From an uncultured Eubacteriales bacterium (GTDB lineage: Bacteria > Bacillota > Clostridia > Peptostreptococcales > Anaerovoracaceae), in NCBI GenBank assembly GCA_902763505.1, contig CACWSO010000001.1, positions 124,001 to 188,000 of the forward strand: 64,000 nt of DNA. Direction: 5' to 3'. The notes below the pieces were generated by a model. It had not been told where the DNA came from. It did not search any database and saw only the letters and a program-made list of their open reading frames with translations. Below are positions 43,515 to 53,520 of this stretch, one piece after another; the stretch's first letter is position 1, and each line of letters opens with the position of its first letter. Both the position numbers and the translations under genes were made by a program.

Positions 43515-46142
43515 TTACAGTAATTCAGCTGCTTTTGCAAAGGCATCCTCGACCTTTGACGGATCCTTGGCTCCGGCCTGGGCAATATCGGCTTTGCCGC
43601 CGCCACCGCCGCCTGCTGCCTTTGCGATTTCTTTGATCATCTTGCCTGCGTGCATGCCCTTCTCCACCAGATCATCAGTGAGAGAAACGAGGAATGTTAC
43701 TTTGCCGCCTGAAACAGATGCGAATACCATGGCGACGTTTTTATTTGCAGCTTTGACGTTATCCGAGAGATTTCTAAGATCTCCGATATCATAATCATCA
43801 AATTTCTTCGTAACAAGTCTTACCCCATTGATTTCCTTTGCATCATCGAGGAATGCGTCAGCGTCCTTACTCATCTCCGCTGCCTTGAGGTCTGCAATTT
43901 CCTTTTTGAGTTCCTTGACTTCCTCTGCCAGTGCGGCAGCCTTTTCTACAAGAACATCTTTATTCGCCTTCAGAGCTACTGCAGTATCATCGATGACCTT
44001 CTGTTCTCTGATGTAATCTGCCAGTATGCTCTGACCTGTGATTGCCTCGATACGTCTGACGCCGGATGCAACACCTGATTCGCTCAGAATCTTCAGTGCA
44101 CCGATTTGTCCGGAGTTGGCGACATGTGTACCGCCGCAGAATTCTCTGGAATAGTCACCGATGGAAACGACTCTGACCTTATCCCCATACTTCTCGTCAA
44201 AGAGCGCCATAGCTCCTTCCTTCCTGGCGTCTTCAATGTCCATGACCTTTGTTGTGACAGACAGGAAGTGTTTGATTTTGTCATTGACGATTTCTTCGAC
44301 CTGTTTGATTTCCTCATCCGTCATTGCCTGATAGTGTGAAAAGTCAAATCTAAGTCCATTCTGATCCACATGGGAACCGGCCTGCTTTACATGATCGCCC
44401 AGAACGTCACGCAGTGCTCTGTGCAACAAGTGCGTTGCAGAGTGGTTTGCAGCAGTCATATTGCGGACAGGCGCAACAACCATTGCGTCTACACTGTCAC
44501 CAGTATTGAACTCACCCTGAACGATCGTAACCGAATGCAGATAGATACCATTTTGTTTTTTCACGCCGTCCACACGTGCAATGCCGCTCTTCTCATTGTA
44601 AATGAATCCGGCATCGCTGACCTGTCCGCCGCTTTCGGCGTAGAATGGTGTCTTATCAAGTATAAAGATACACTTGTCCCCTTCTGCTGCTTTTGCAAGC
44701 TCAGCAAAAGTATCATCACTGATATATGCAAGGACGGCATTCTGGCTGAGGGTTTCGTAACCGGTAAATTCAGTTTCCCCTGTAATGCTTAATTCTTTGG
44801 TATCATTCTTCCAGCCGGCGCCTTCCATTTCCGTTTCCGTTCTGGAGAGTTCCTTCTGACGCTGCATCTCTGCGGCAAATCCTTCCTCATCGACCTGGTA
44901 ACCCTTTTCTTCCATGATTTCTTTGGTCAGATCAATTGGGAACCCGTATGTATCATGCAGTTTGAACGCTTTTGCGCCATCGAGTGTCTTATTGCCTGAA
45001 ATAACCATATCAGCAATGTATTCATCGATGATGCCCATGCCTTTGTCGATGGTAGCAGCGAACTTCTCTTCTTCCGCATTGATGACCCTCTTGATCATGA
45101 TTCTGCGCTGCTCGAGAATTGGATAAGCACGTGCGGACTCGTCGATGACTCTGTCACAGAGATCTGTCAGGAACGGCCCTTTGATGCCCAGCTTGCGTCC
45201 GTGCATCGCGGCTCTTCTGATCAGTCTTCTCAGTACATAGTCTCTTCCCTCATTGCCAGGCAGGATGCCATCGCCGATCATGAATGTCATGGAACGGAGA
45301 TGGTCTGTGATGATTCTAAGGGAGATATCTGTCGGAACGGTGCCGTCTTTGTATGCAACGCCGGATACTCTTTCAACCTGGCTGAGTACGGAACGGATCG
45401 TATCAACATCAAAGATGCAGCTTGTTTCCTGCATAATGCATGCGAGTCTCTCAAGGCCAAGACCTGTATCGATGTTCGGATGAGGAAGATCCGTATAGGA
45501 TCCGTCTTCCTCTTTATTGAACTGGGTGAATACCAGGTTCCAGAATTCAACGTATCTGTCACACTCGCATCCCGGTTTGCAGTCAGGTTTACCGCATCCG
45601 TGCTCTTCCCCTCTGTCGAAGTAGATCTCTGAGCATGGTCCGCAAGGTCCGCCCGTTCCGATTTCCCAGAAGTTGTCTTCCTTTCCGAGTCTGACGATTT
45701 TATGATCCGGAAGACCAATCATGTTGTGCCACAGATCATAGGCCTCCTCATCGTTTTCATAGATGGTGACCCAAAGCTTATCTTCCGGCATCTTAAGTAC
45801 ATTGGTTGCAAAATCCCATCCCCATGTGATGGCTTCTTTTTTGAAGTAATCACCGAATGAGAAATTACCGAGCATTTCAAAGAATGTTCCGTGTCTGTCC
45901 GTATAGCCAACATTTTCGATGTCGCCTGTTCTGATGCATTTCTGACAGGTGGTCATTCTCTTTGACGGTGGTGTCTTCAGACCGGCGAAATACGGCTTCA
46001 GAGGCGCCATTCCTGCACCAATGAGGAGAAGACTCGGATCATCTTCCGGAATCAGAGAGAAACTCTCTCTTCTGTAATGCCCTTGCTCCTCGAAATAGCT
46101 CAGAAACATTTCTCTCAATGTGTTCAAACCCAGTTTTTCCAT
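43515..46142 (-). CDS. alaS: Alanyl-tRNA synthetase
   Basis: Charges tRNA-Ala. The 875-residue protein, the standard length, has the class II catalytic domain, a tRNA-binding helical domain, the editing domain with HSATHLLHRAL and CGGTHV metal motifs (near 560 and 665) and a C-terminal DHHA1 domain ending in AAGGGGGGKADIAQAGAKDPSK. The ATG at 46142 was chosen over an in-frame TTG because it has a GGAGG ribosome site 11 bases ahead and starts MEKLGLNTLREMF. No T-box is present in the 80-base leader. Confidence 0.98.
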   Translation of the reverse strand: MEKLGLNTLREMFLSYFEEQGHYRRESFSLIPEDDPSLLLIGAGMAPLKPYFAGLKTPPSKRMTTCQKCIRTGDIENVGYTDRHGTFFEMLGNFSFGDYFKKEAITWGWDFATNVLKMPEDKLWVTIYENDEEAYDLWHNMIGLPDHKIVRLGKEDNFWEIGTGGPCGPCSEIYFDRGEEHGCGKPDCKPGCECDRYVEFWNLVFTQFNKEEDGSYTDLPHPNIDTGLGLERLACIMQETSCIFDVDTIRSVLSQVERVSGVAYKDGTVPTDISLRIITDHLRSMTFMIGDGILPGNEGRDYVLRRLIRRAAMHGRKLGIKGPFLTDLCDRVIDESARAYPILEQRRIMIKRVINAEEEKFAATIDKGMGIIDEYIADMVISGNKTLDGAKAFKLHDTYGFPIDLTKEIMEEKGYQVDEEGFAAEMQRQKELSRTETEMEGAGWKNDTKELSITGETEFTGYETLSQNAVLAYISDDTFAELAKAAEGDKCIFILDKTPFYAESGGQVSDAGFIYNEKSGIARVDGVKKQNGIYLHSVTIVQGEFNTGDSVDAMVVAPVRNMTAANHSATHLLHRALRDVLGDHVKQAGSHVDQNGLRFDFSHYQAMTDEEIKQVEEIVNDKIKHFLSVTTKVMDIEDARKEGAMALFDEKYGDKVRVVSIGDYSREFCGGTHVANSGQIGALKILSESGVASGVRRIEAITGQSILADYIREQKVIDDTAVALKANKDVLVEKAAALAEEVKELKKEIADLKAAEMSKDADAFLDDAKEINGVRLVTKKFDDYDIGDLRNLSDNVKAANKNVAMVFASVSGGKVTFLVSLTDDLVEKGMHAGKMIKEIAKAAGGGGGGKADIAQAGAKDPSKVEDAFAKAAELL

Positions 46143-46192
46143 AATGTGTATATCCTCCAAGTAATTTGGTTTTCATTCATCAACAATTAATT

Positions 46193-46222
46193 ATTATACA
46201 ATACACACATCCTTTATTTCAA
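46193..46222 (-). promoter_or_regulatory. Sigma-A promoter of alaS
   Basis: On the minus strand TTGAAA (46217-46222), an 18-base spacer and a perfect TATAAT (46193-46198), about 50 bases before alaS. Confidence 0.78.
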
Positions 46223-46240
46223 CCGCTCATGCCAATTATT

Positions 46241-46271
46241 AAAAGACCCGGGAGAAAAAGTATCCCGGGTC
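46241..46271 (-). terminator. Terminator of the lpd unit
   Basis: On the minus strand GACCCGGG/CCCGGGTC with an 11-base loop, followed by TTTTAATAATT, 28 bases beyond lpd. Confidence 0.82.
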
Positions 46272-46299
46272 CTGATAACATAACAATTAGTTTCCAAGT

Positions 46300-47709
46300 C
46301 TACCGCCTTGATGGTCTCGGCGCAGTATGCAGTGACATGCCGTGCACATCTTCCAGTGCTTCGCCGATGCCTTCGCTGTAGGTCGGGTGCGACATAATGC
46401 TTCGGAGCATATCGGATACCGTAAGATCATTGACGATGGCAGTTGTGAATTCACCAATCATATCTGTTGCACGGGCGCACATCATCTGAGCACCGAGAAT
46501 CTTCTCAGTTCCTGCCTCAGCAACGACTTTGATGAAACCACGTTCTTCTTTTGTGATGAGGCTTTTGCCATTGGCGCTCATGATGAACTTGCCGGTTACA
46601 ACCTCTATGCCCTGCTCTTTTGCCTGACTTTCTGTCATACCGACAGTGGCAATCTCAGGATCCGTGTAGACACCTGCAGGAACGATGATCACATTCTGTG
46701 AATCAGAGGAGCCGCAGATGTTCTCCACCGCACGGATTCCATGAGCCGATGCGGCGTGCGCCAGCTGGATGCCGCCAATCAGGTCACCAATGGCATAGAC
46801 TCCCGGAATGCTTGTTCGGAAATTGTCATCCACTTTGACGTATCTGCCGTTCATCTCAGGCTGGACGTCATCTGCGAAGAGTCCTTCGGTAACTGGTCTT
46901 CTGCCAGCCGCAACCAGGATATAATCGCCTGAAGCAGACTGCTCCTTCCCTTTTTCCTCATAAAACGCGGTGACAGAACCGTCCTCTCTTTCTGCGAATC
47001 TGCTGACCATGGCTGATGTGTGGATATCAACGCCTCTCTTCTTCAGGATCATCTTCAGATTCTGGGAAATCTCCTTATCGAAGTTATCCAAAATCTTCGG
47101 CAATGCTTCCAGTATCGTGATTTTGCTGCCCAGATTGGAAAATACGGTAGCAAATTCAACGCCGATTACCCCGCCGCCAATGATGACAAGGTTTTCAGGC
47201 GCATGATCCAGCGCGAACAATCCGTCACTATTGATGACCTTCGGAAGCTCTGCGCCCTCCACAGGAAGAGACGCCGGTTTGGATCCGGCTGCCAGAATGA
47301 TATTGTCAGCGTAATATACGTCGTCTCCAACGCGTACTGCGTTGACACCGTTTTCAGGCTGTTGGAGAATGCCTCTGCCCTCAATCACCGTCACTTTGTT
47401 GCCTTTGAGCAGCTGCTGTACGCCGCCAACAAGGGTATCCACCGTTTCCTGCTTATAGTCGCAGATTTTGCCGTAGTCATAGGATACGCCCTCTGCGTGC
47501 AGACCAAAACGATCGCCCTCCTGCATTTCTCTATAGAGAGATGATGCGTGAATCATCGCTTTTGTCGGGATGCATCCCCTGTTCAGACAGGTGCCGCCGA
47601 CGCGATCAGCCTCAATCACAGCAACATTCAAGCCCTTTTGGGCACCTCTGATAGCTGCGACATACCCACCGGGGCCGGCGCCTATTACAATTAGATCATA
47701 TTTATCCAT
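46300..47709 (-). CDS. lpd: Dihydrolipoamide dehydrogenase (L protein)
   Basis: Reoxidises the lipoyl group of GcvH with NAD as acceptor. The 469-residue flavoprotein has the FAD motif VIGAGPGGYVAAIRGAQKGLNV near 6-27, the redox-active disulfide GGTCLNRGCIPTKA near 38-51, the NAD-binding VIIGGGVIGVEFATVF near 173, and the catalytic HPTYSEG near 448. It follows gcvPB and so belongs to the glycine cleavage set, though a hairpin separates them. The C-terminal ten residues are shorter and more basic than usual. Confidence 0.94.
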   Translation of the reverse strand: MDKYDLIVIGAGPGGYVAAIRGAQKGLNVAVIEADRVGGTCLNRGCIPTKAMIHASSLYREMQEGDRFGLHAEGVSYDYGKICDYKQETVDTLVGGVQQLLKGNKVTVIEGRGILQQPENGVNAVRVGDDVYYADNIILAAGSKPASLPVEGAELPKVINSDGLFALDHAPENLVIIGGGVIGVEFATVFSNLGSKITILEALPKILDNFDKEISQNLKMILKKRGVDIHTSAMVSRFAEREDGSVTAFYEEKGKEQSASGDYILVAAGRRPVTEGLFADDVQPEMNGRYVKVDDNFRTSIPGVYAIGDLIGGIQLAHAASAHGIRAVENICGSSDSQNVIIVPAGVYTDPEIATVGMTESQAKEQGIEVVTGKFIMSANGKSLITKEERGFIKVVAEAGTEKILGAQMMCARATDMIGEFTTAIVNDLTVSDMLRSIMSHPTYSEGIGEALEDVHGMSLHTAPRPSRR

Positions 47710-47763
47710 AACTGCCTCGCTTTTATCTATTACTGAATTCTTTGGATTAGATTTCTCATAATA

Positions 47764-47791
47764 AAGGGTCTGACAAAAGCATCAGACCCTT
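47764..47791 (-). terminator. Hairpin between gcvPB and lpd
   Basis: The stem AAGGGTCTGA/TCAGACCCTT with an eight-base loop has only a short, broken T-run afterwards on the minus strand, so it may attenuate rather than fully stop transcription. Confidence 0.55.
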
Positions 47792-47807
47792 AAACAATAC
47801 ATATTGA

Positions 47808-49247
47808 CTATTCGAACTCGTATTTGAGAACCGGATGTCTTGCAGCTCCTACCTCATCGAGACGTGTCACAGGAGTCTTCACCGGAGCCTGATGCAATTT
47901 TTCAGGATCGGAGTAGGCGATCTCATTGAGTTCCATGAACACACCAATCGCCCAGTCAAGGGTTTCCTTGGATTCTGTTTCACATGGTTCCGCCATCAAT
48001 GCTTCATGAACAGTAAGCGGGAAGTACATCGTAGGCGGATGGATTCCATTGTCCAGGAGTCCTTTAGCGATATCCATCGCCGTAACGCCTGTTTCCTTCG
48101 CCTGTCTACCGATGTCCATGACAAACTCGTGCATGCACACTTCCGGCTTAAATGCGATATCATAGACGGCTGACAGTTTCTTCATCATGTAGTTGGCGTT
48201 GAGGACTGCATTCTTACTTGCTTCCGGAATGCCCTCTTTACCGAGCATCTTGATGTAAGTCAGCGCCTTGACAGCTACCAGGAAGTTGCCGTAGAAGTTT
48301 TTCATCTCACCAAGGCTCGCTTCTGCCTTTGCAAAATCATATACTCCATCCTTCTCGACAGCGTATACGCCCGGCATGAACTTCGCCAGATGCTCCTTAC
48401 ATCCTACTGGTCCTGATCCCGGACCGCCGCCGCCGTGCGGTGTTGAGAATGTCTTGTGAAGATTGAGGTGAACACAGTCGAATCCCATATCTCCAGGTCT
48501 TGCCCAACCCATAACAGCGTTGAGGTTTGCGCCGTCATAATAGCACTGGCCTCCGCATTCATGGATGATGTCCGTGATTTCCTTGATGTTCGGATCGAAG
48601 AGACCAGCTGTATTTGGATTTGTCAGCATCAGTCCTGCGATTTCATCATTGCCTGCACAGACCTCTCTCAGCTTCTCCACATCGACAAGACCCTTCTCGT
48701 CGGAATCCACATTGATAACCTCCATTCCTGCCATCACAGCAGAAGCCGGGTTAGTACCATGTGCGGAATCCGGAACGATGATCTTGCGTCTCTGGGTATC
48801 ACCGTTTGCCAGATGATAAGCCTTGATCAACAGAAGTCCTGTGAACTCACCGTGCGCGCCTGCCGCCGGCTGAAGTGTAAAGTTGCTCATGCCGGTAATA
48901 GCAGACAATGCATCTTCGGTTTCCTTCAGAATCTGCAGACAGCCCTGTACCGTTTCTACAGGCTGAAGCGGATGAATCTGTGTGAATCCATCTAATGCAG
49001 CCATCTGCTCATTGACCTTAGGGTTGTACTTCATGGTACAGGAACCGAGCGGATAGAAACCGTCGTTGACACCATGGGCCTTTTTGGCCAGTTCTGTATA
49101 GTGTCTGCTCAGATCCACTTCCGCCATCTCAGGCAGATGCAGATCAGATTCTCTCATATCATCATCAGGAAGTGTGTACTGTTCAACGTCACAAGCAGGA
49201 ATAGCGCTGCATCCTCTTCCCGGACGGGATTTCTCAAAAATCAGCAT
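47808..49247 (-). CDS. gcvPB: Glycine dehydrogenase (decarboxylating) subunit 2
   Basis: The C-terminal half of the P protein, which decarboxylates glycine and passes the aminomethyl group to GcvH. In Clostridia the P protein is split in two. The 479-residue subunit has the PLP lysine in NLHKTFSTPHGGGGPGSGPVG near residue 266 and the SCTMKYNPK block near 68. It begins two bases after the gcvPA stop. Confidence 0.97.
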   Translation of the reverse strand: MLIFEKSRPGRGCSAIPACDVEQYTLPDDDMRESDLHLPEMAEVDLSRHYTELAKKAHGVNDGFYPLGSCTMKYNPKVNEQMAALDGFTQIHPLQPVETVQGCLQILKETEDALSAITGMSNFTLQPAAGAHGEFTGLLLIKAYHLANGDTQRRKIIVPDSAHGTNPASAVMAGMEVINVDSDEKGLVDVEKLREVCAGNDEIAGLMLTNPNTAGLFDPNIKEITDIIHECGGQCYYDGANLNAVMGWARPGDMGFDCVHLNLHKTFSTPHGGGGPGSGPVGCKEHLAKFMPGVYAVEKDGVYDFAKAEASLGEMKNFYGNFLVAVKALTYIKMLGKEGIPEASKNAVLNANYMMKKLSAVYDIAFKPEVCMHEFVMDIGRQAKETGVTAMDIAKGLLDNGIHPPTMYFPLTVHEALMAEPCETESKETLDWAIGVFMELNEIAYSDPEKLHQAPVKTPVTRLDEVGAARHPVLKYEFE

Positions 49248-49249
49248 CT

Positions 49250-50560
49250 CTACACCTCCTTTACGACAGCAACGGCTTTATCGATATCTGCCTTGCTGTT
49301 CATTTCCGTACAGCACCAGAGAATACGGTTGTCGTCGAGAGGAAGTCCTCCGAGGATGTCCACATCGTCAAGCGCTTTCAGAATATCTGATGATTTCTTA
49401 TCGGAATAGGTTACGAATTCATGGAAAAATTCTTCATTCTCGATTTCAAAGCCAATACGGCTCAGTTCCGCCGCCATATAATGGGCCTTGGAATAGCACT
49501 GACCGGCTACATTCTTCAGACCTTCACTTCCCATTGCTGAGAGGTAAACGCCAACTGCCAGCGCACAGAGCGCCTGATTGGAGCAGATGTTGCTGGACGC
49601 CTTCTCACGTCTGATGTGCTGTTCTCTCGCCTGCAGCGTGAGCACGTATCCTGTCTTGCCGTTGTGGTCCACGGTCTGACCGACGATTCTGCCCGGAAGG
49701 CTTCTCTTCATGGAATCGATGCTTGCCATGAATCCCAGATACGGTCCGCCGAATGCCAGTGACAGTCCCAGTGGCTGACCTTCGCCGATTGCAAAATCAG
49801 CACCGTACTCTCTCGGGGTCTTCATCGTTCCCAGTGTGATTGGATTCACTGACATGATATATTTGCAGTTCTTAACAGAATGCGCGATCTGACCGATTTC
49901 AGCTGCTTCCTCAAGGCTTCCGTAGTAGTTCGGATGCTGAATCAGAACGCAGGCTGTATCGTCAGTCATCAGTTCTTTCAGCGCTTCCACATCGGTCTGA
50001 TGATCCTTTTCAGGAATCACAACAAGTTCCATCTCATTGCCGAAGCAATAGGTTTCAATGACCTTCATCACAGATGGCTGGATGCAGGCTGAAACGAGGG
50101 CTCTATTGGCTTTGCGCCCTCTGCACATGGCGACTGCTTCACCAGCCGCTGTTCCTCCGTCGTAGACGGAAGCATTTGATACATCCATTCCTGTCAGATC
50201 GCATATCATGGTCTGATACTCGAAGATCGACTGCAGTACGCCCTGGCTGATTTCCGCCTGATACGGCGTGTATGCCGTCTGAAGTGTTTCATTGCCTGTT
50301 ACACTGCCTACAATTGCAGGAACATAGTGTCTGTATGCACCTGCCCCGCGGAACACTGAATCATAGATTCTGTTTTTTGCTGCGATTTTCTTAATTTCCT
50401 TCGCAGCTTCCATCTCAGACAGACCGGATGGAAGATCAAGCTCGCCTTTGAACTTCACAGCGTCAGGAATATGGGCGAAAAGGTCATCGAGCTTCTCGTA
50501 ACCAATTTCCTTCAGCATTTCCTGCTGCTGCGCTTTGGTATTAGGTACAAAAGTGCCCAT
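49250..50560 (-). CDS. gcvPA: Glycine dehydrogenase (decarboxylating) subunit 1
   Basis: N-terminal half of the split P protein, 436 residues, with the family blocks FRGAGAYRHYVPAIVGSV near 84-101, YTPYQAEISQGVLQSIFEYQ near 112-131 and ASVYDGGTAAGEA near 150. It forms the inactive-fold partner of gcvPB and shapes the active site. The gene lies between gcvH and gcvPB in the order T-H-PA-PB, all packed tightly. Confidence 0.97.
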   Translation of the reverse strand: MGTFVPNTKAQQQEMLKEIGYEKLDDLFAHIPDAVKFKGELDLPSGLSEMEAAKEIKKIAAKNRIYDSVFRGAGAYRHYVPAIVGSVTGNETLQTAYTPYQAEISQGVLQSIFEYQTMICDLTGMDVSNASVYDGGTAAGEAVAMCRGRKANRALVSACIQPSVMKVIETYCFGNEMELVVIPEKDHQTDVEALKELMTDDTACVLIQHPNYYGSLEEAAEIGQIAHSVKNCKYIMSVNPITLGTMKTPREYGADFAIGEGQPLGLSLAFGGPYLGFMASIDSMKRSLPGRIVGQTVDHNGKTGYVLTLQAREQHIRREKASSNICSNQALCALAVGVYLSAMGSEGLKNVAGQCYSKAHYMAAELSRIGFEIENEEFFHEFVTYSDKKSSDILKALDDVDILGGLPLDDNRILWCCTEMNSKADIDKAVAVVKEV

Positions 50561-50578
50561 AAATGCCGCCTTTCCTGA

Positions 50579-50959
50579 TTATTCTTCTTCAGCGCAGAAT
50601 GTCTCATAATCTTCCGGAGACATGAGTTCTTCTGCCTGTTCTGTTACGTTTTCAACCTTAATGAACCATGCATCATTTGCGTTTTCATTGATGAGCTCAG
50701 GCGCATCGAGGAGTTCTTCGTTGATTTCAGCGATCACTCCTGAAACAGGTGAATAAATGTCTGATACCGCTTTTACAGATTCGACATCGGCGAAGGTTTC
50801 ACCGGCAGTCACTTCATCACCGGGTTCCGGCAGATTTACAAAAACCAGATCCCCCAGTTCTGACTGTGCATAGTCTGAAATGCCGACTGTAGCAGTATCG
50901 CCATCGATAACAACCCATTCGTGTGATTTCATGTAGAGTGCATCATTCTTAAGTTCCAT
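50579..50959 (-). CDS. gcvH: Glycine cleavage system H protein
   Basis: A 126-residue lipoyl carrier that shuttles the aminomethyl group between P, T and L proteins. The lipoylated lysine is in [13 protein letters not shown] near residue 63. The N-terminal [20 protein letters not shown] block is typical. Its ribosome site is AAGGAG. Confidence 0.97.
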   Translation of the reverse strand: MELKNDALYMKSHEWVVIDGDTATVGISDYAQSELGDLVFVNLPEPGDEVTAGETFADVESVKAVSDIYSPVSGVIAEINEELLDAPELINENANDAWFIKVENVTEQAEELMSPEDYETFCAEEE

Positions 50960-51005
50960 TTTCGTTCTCCTTTATTAAATAAACTATTAAATAATTGACT
51001 GATGA

Positions 51006-52094
51006 TTATCTCTTGTAGAACGGAAGCTCACATACTTCAGCATCGACCATACGGCCTCTGACATCCACTTGTACCTTCGTTCCGATTTCCTTGTATTCCC
51101 TTGGGATACGAGCCATTGCGATCGGATAATCGAAGAACGGGCACTTGGTTCCGGATGTCGTATATCCGACCTTTTCGCCGTTTACATAAACATCCTGATG
51201 TTCACGGGCGATTCCTCTGCCTGTGATCTTCAGGCCGACACGGACGACTGCTGGTTTGCCTGCTTCGATCATAGGTGCCTTACCAATAAAGTCTACCGGC
51301 TTCTTGAGTTTGATGGCAAACATGAGGCCTGCTTCTCTAGGTGAAATATCATCGTTCATCTCATGACCGTAGAGCGGCATTCCTGCTTCCATTCTCAATG
51401 TATCTCTGGCGCCGAGTCCGCAAGGAATCAATCCTTCATCCTTCCCTGCTTCATAGATGGCATCCCACATTTCAGGAGCCTTTGCAGCAGGCAGGTAGAT
51501 TTCTACACCATCTTCACCTGTATACCCTGTTGTGGAGCAGATGCATGGAATTCCGGCTACTTCTGCACCGAACTTGGCATAATAGTACTTCTCAGGAATG
51601 CTGCCTTCGCTGCAGATTTTCCTGATGATGTCTTTCGCCTTAGGTCCCTGCACAGCAATCTGTGCGTACTGGGAGGAAACATCCGTGAAGGTCACATCCC
51701 CGAACTGATGATCGCACATCCACTTGTAGTCTTTATCCTTATTCGCTGCATTGACAACAATGAAATACTTTTCAGGATTCATTTTGTAGACGATAAGGTC
51801 ATCAACCGTTCCGCCCTTCTCGTTGCACATTGGTGAATATCTCGCCTGTTCATCCACCATGTTCGTAAAATCATTTGTCAGAATCATGTTGAGATTGGCA
51901 AGTGCATCCGGCCCCTCACAGAGAATCTCTCCCATATGTGAGACATCGAACATTCCTGCCGCTGTTCTGACGGCCATATGCTCTTTGATGACGCCTGACG
52001 ACTTGTACTGTACCGGGAGAATATACCCGCCGAACGGTACCATTTTGCCGCCATATTCCAGATGTTTTTCATACAGTGGAGTTTTCAGTTCCAT
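51006..52094 (-). CDS. gcvT: Aminomethyltransferase (T protein)
   Basis: Transfers the methylene carbon from aminomethyl-GcvH to tetrahydrofolate, releasing ammonia. The 362-residue protein has the opening KTPLYEKHLEYGGKMVPFGGY, the DVSHMGEI near 50, and the GYTGEDGVEIYLP stretch near 190 that binds folate. It is the first gcv gene after the DUF1015 gene and has an extended -10 promoter of its own. Confidence 0.97.
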   Translation of the reverse strand: MELKTPLYEKHLEYGGKMVPFGGYILPVQYKSSGVIKEHMAVRTAAGMFDVSHMGEILCEGPDALANLNMILTNDFTNMVDEQARYSPMCNEKGGTVDDLIVYKMNPEKYFIVVNAANKDKDYKWMCDHQFGDVTFTDVSSQYAQIAVQGPKAKDIIRKICSEGSIPEKYYYAKFGAEVAGIPCICSTTGYTGEDGVEIYLPAAKAPEMWDAIYEAGKDEGLIPCGLGARDTLRMEAGMPLYGHEMNDDISPREAGLMFAIKLKKPVDFIGKAPMIEAGKPAVVRVGLKITGRGIAREHQDVYVNGEKVGYTTSGTKCPFFDYPIAMARIPREYKEIGTKVQVDVRGRMVDAEVCELPFYKR

Positions 52095-52148
52095 AATTTC
52101 TCCTTTTTTGGTTTTATCACTTTAACTATCTAAATCAACACAGACGGT

Positions 52149-52157
52149 ATTATACCA
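52149..52157 (-). promoter_or_regulatory. Possible extended -10 promoter of gcvT
   Basis: On the minus strand TGGTATAAT is a strong extended -10 element with no clear -35 box. It suggests that gcvT-lpd can be transcribed apart from the riboswitch-led DUF1015 gene. The rest of the 120-base gap has runs of T and A without a stable hairpin. Confidence 0.55.
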
Positions 52158-52214
52158 CAAAACATAGACCTTTTTTAGTCCTTTTTTGCGAAAAATACAC
52201 TACAAATTGGGGAA

Positions 52215-53438
52215 TTATTTGATCTTTCTGGCTTCGATGTAGTATCTCTTGTCTTCCGCGTGACCCATTGAGAATGTTTTTCTTGGAAGTGCGCCGTCAT
52301 TGATAACGGATCTGAACAGGTCGCCCTTATCCATCGCCGGCAGGAGAAATGCCATACAGCCAGGCTTCTGACCCAGTTCAATGGTGATTTCATCACCGTG
52401 AACGTAGTCGATCCCGATGCCATGTTCCTTGATGTATTTGTCAAGGAAGGACTGCAGTGTTCCTACTTCCAGCTGTGCCTTAGGCTCGGTCACTGTGAGA
52501 TACTCGTCAACGCCTTCATACGCGTAACGAATGACATGACCTTCCCCTTTGCCGTCTACTGTAGATGGGTATTCTTCCTTAAAGGCCTTCAAAAGCGCTT
52601 CCGCATCAACATCGAACAGAACTCGATGAATCGGTTCAAATTCCAGTGCTTCATCGTAAAGATTTACGATTTCAACAAGCGCGTATCTTGATGGGAGCGT
52701 GTTCTCGCTGCCCGGTCCGAATTTCGCCTTTTCCTCTTCATAGAGCGCTTTGGCGGAAGCTAGTGAATGGTTACCGTCGCCTACCGCGAACAGAAGCGGC
52801 TGAGCGTCTGCCAGAGCTTCCAGGGCCTTGCATGCGCCCTCTTTCAATTCTTCCGGAACAAGCCAGGCCTTCGCGTGGCCGCCGCCTTCCATGAGGTCGA
52901 AATCGTAAATGACATCTTCACAGGCTGCGAGAGGCCCAATGACTGAATTTTGTACGTCGTCAATCAGGAGCATGACATGAGGAAGTTCGATTGCCGCATC
53001 CCTTCTGACTGCCTGTCTCGGCGGGATTCTTTCGAGCACCGTACCTTCCGTCGCTCTGACGAGGGATGTGCTGCCTTTGGAGTAATCATATTCTTCAAGG
53101 TCGATCTTACCGATCAGACCTCTTCTGATCTTACCGTCGCTCTGGACTCTCTCCAGATAAATCATGGAGTCAGGGTACTCCTGGAATACGCCTGTTTCCA
53201 GATATTCTTTCATGGTTGCATTGATTTTATCGATGTGTTCTTCCGTATGACCGTCGGAAAGCTGTGCTTCCGGCAGAATGATGCGGAATGTTGAAGGATT
53301 ATCTCCAACTGTTTTCTCCACTCTTTCCCAGTATTCCGGCTGTGAAGTGAACTGGTCGCATGCTACGACTGCCCATGTTTCATAGTTGCCCTTTGCCGGC
53401 AGAAGAATATCTGCAGCAGAAAAACCTGTTTTACTCAT
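52215..53438 (-). CDS. DUF1015 family protein under a glycine riboswitch
   Basis: A 407-residue protein of DUF1015 (PF06245), which I cannot assign a reaction. The signature GDGNHSLASAKALYEEEKAK near 194-213 and the DQFTSQPEYWERVE stretch near 29-42 are intact. The ATG at 53438 follows AAAGGATGG; an in-frame GTG 18 bases earlier lies upstream of this site. It is the first gene below a glycine riboswitch and precedes the gcv operon on the same strand, so it is probably involved in glycine or one-carbon/serine metabolism. That link is inference from the regulation. Confidence 0.85.
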   Translation of the reverse strand: MSKTGFSAADILLPAKGNYETWAVVACDQFTSQPEYWERVEKTVGDNPSTFRIILPEAQLSDGHTEEHIDKINATMKEYLETGVFQEYPDSMIYLERVQSDGKIRRGLIGKIDLEEYDYSKGSTSLVRATEGTVLERIPPRQAVRRDAAIELPHVMLLIDDVQNSVIGPLAACEDVIYDFDLMEGGGHAKAWLVPEELKEGACKALEALADAQPLLFAVGDGNHSLASAKALYEEEKAKFGPGSENTLPSRYALVEIVNLYDEALEFEPIHRVLFDVDAEALLKAFKEEYPSTVDGKGEGHVIRYAYEGVDEYLTVTEPKAQLEVGTLQSFLDKYIKEHGIGIDYVHGDEITIELGQKPGCMAFLLPAMDKGDLFRSVINDGALPRKTFSMGHAEDKRYYIEARKIK

Positions 53439-53474
53439 TACGTTCCATCCTTTCACATCTATCTCTTGGATTCT

Positions 53475-53512
53475 AATAAAAAACAGAGGAAAAACATAAC
53501 CTTTCCCTCTGT
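53475..53512 (-). terminator. Expression-platform terminator of the glycine riboswitch
   Basis: On the minus strand ACAGAGG-GAAA pairs with TTTT-CCTCTGT, followed by six T (A tract 53475-53483). Placed between aptamer and gene, it can switch with a competing pairing to the aptamer's 3' side. Confidence 0.8.
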
Positions 53513-53520
53513 CAAAAACA

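Noticed and set aside
46143-46240. T-box leader for alaS
   Set aside because: Only about 50 bases lie between promoter and gene, too short, and no T-box sequence or antiterminator is present.
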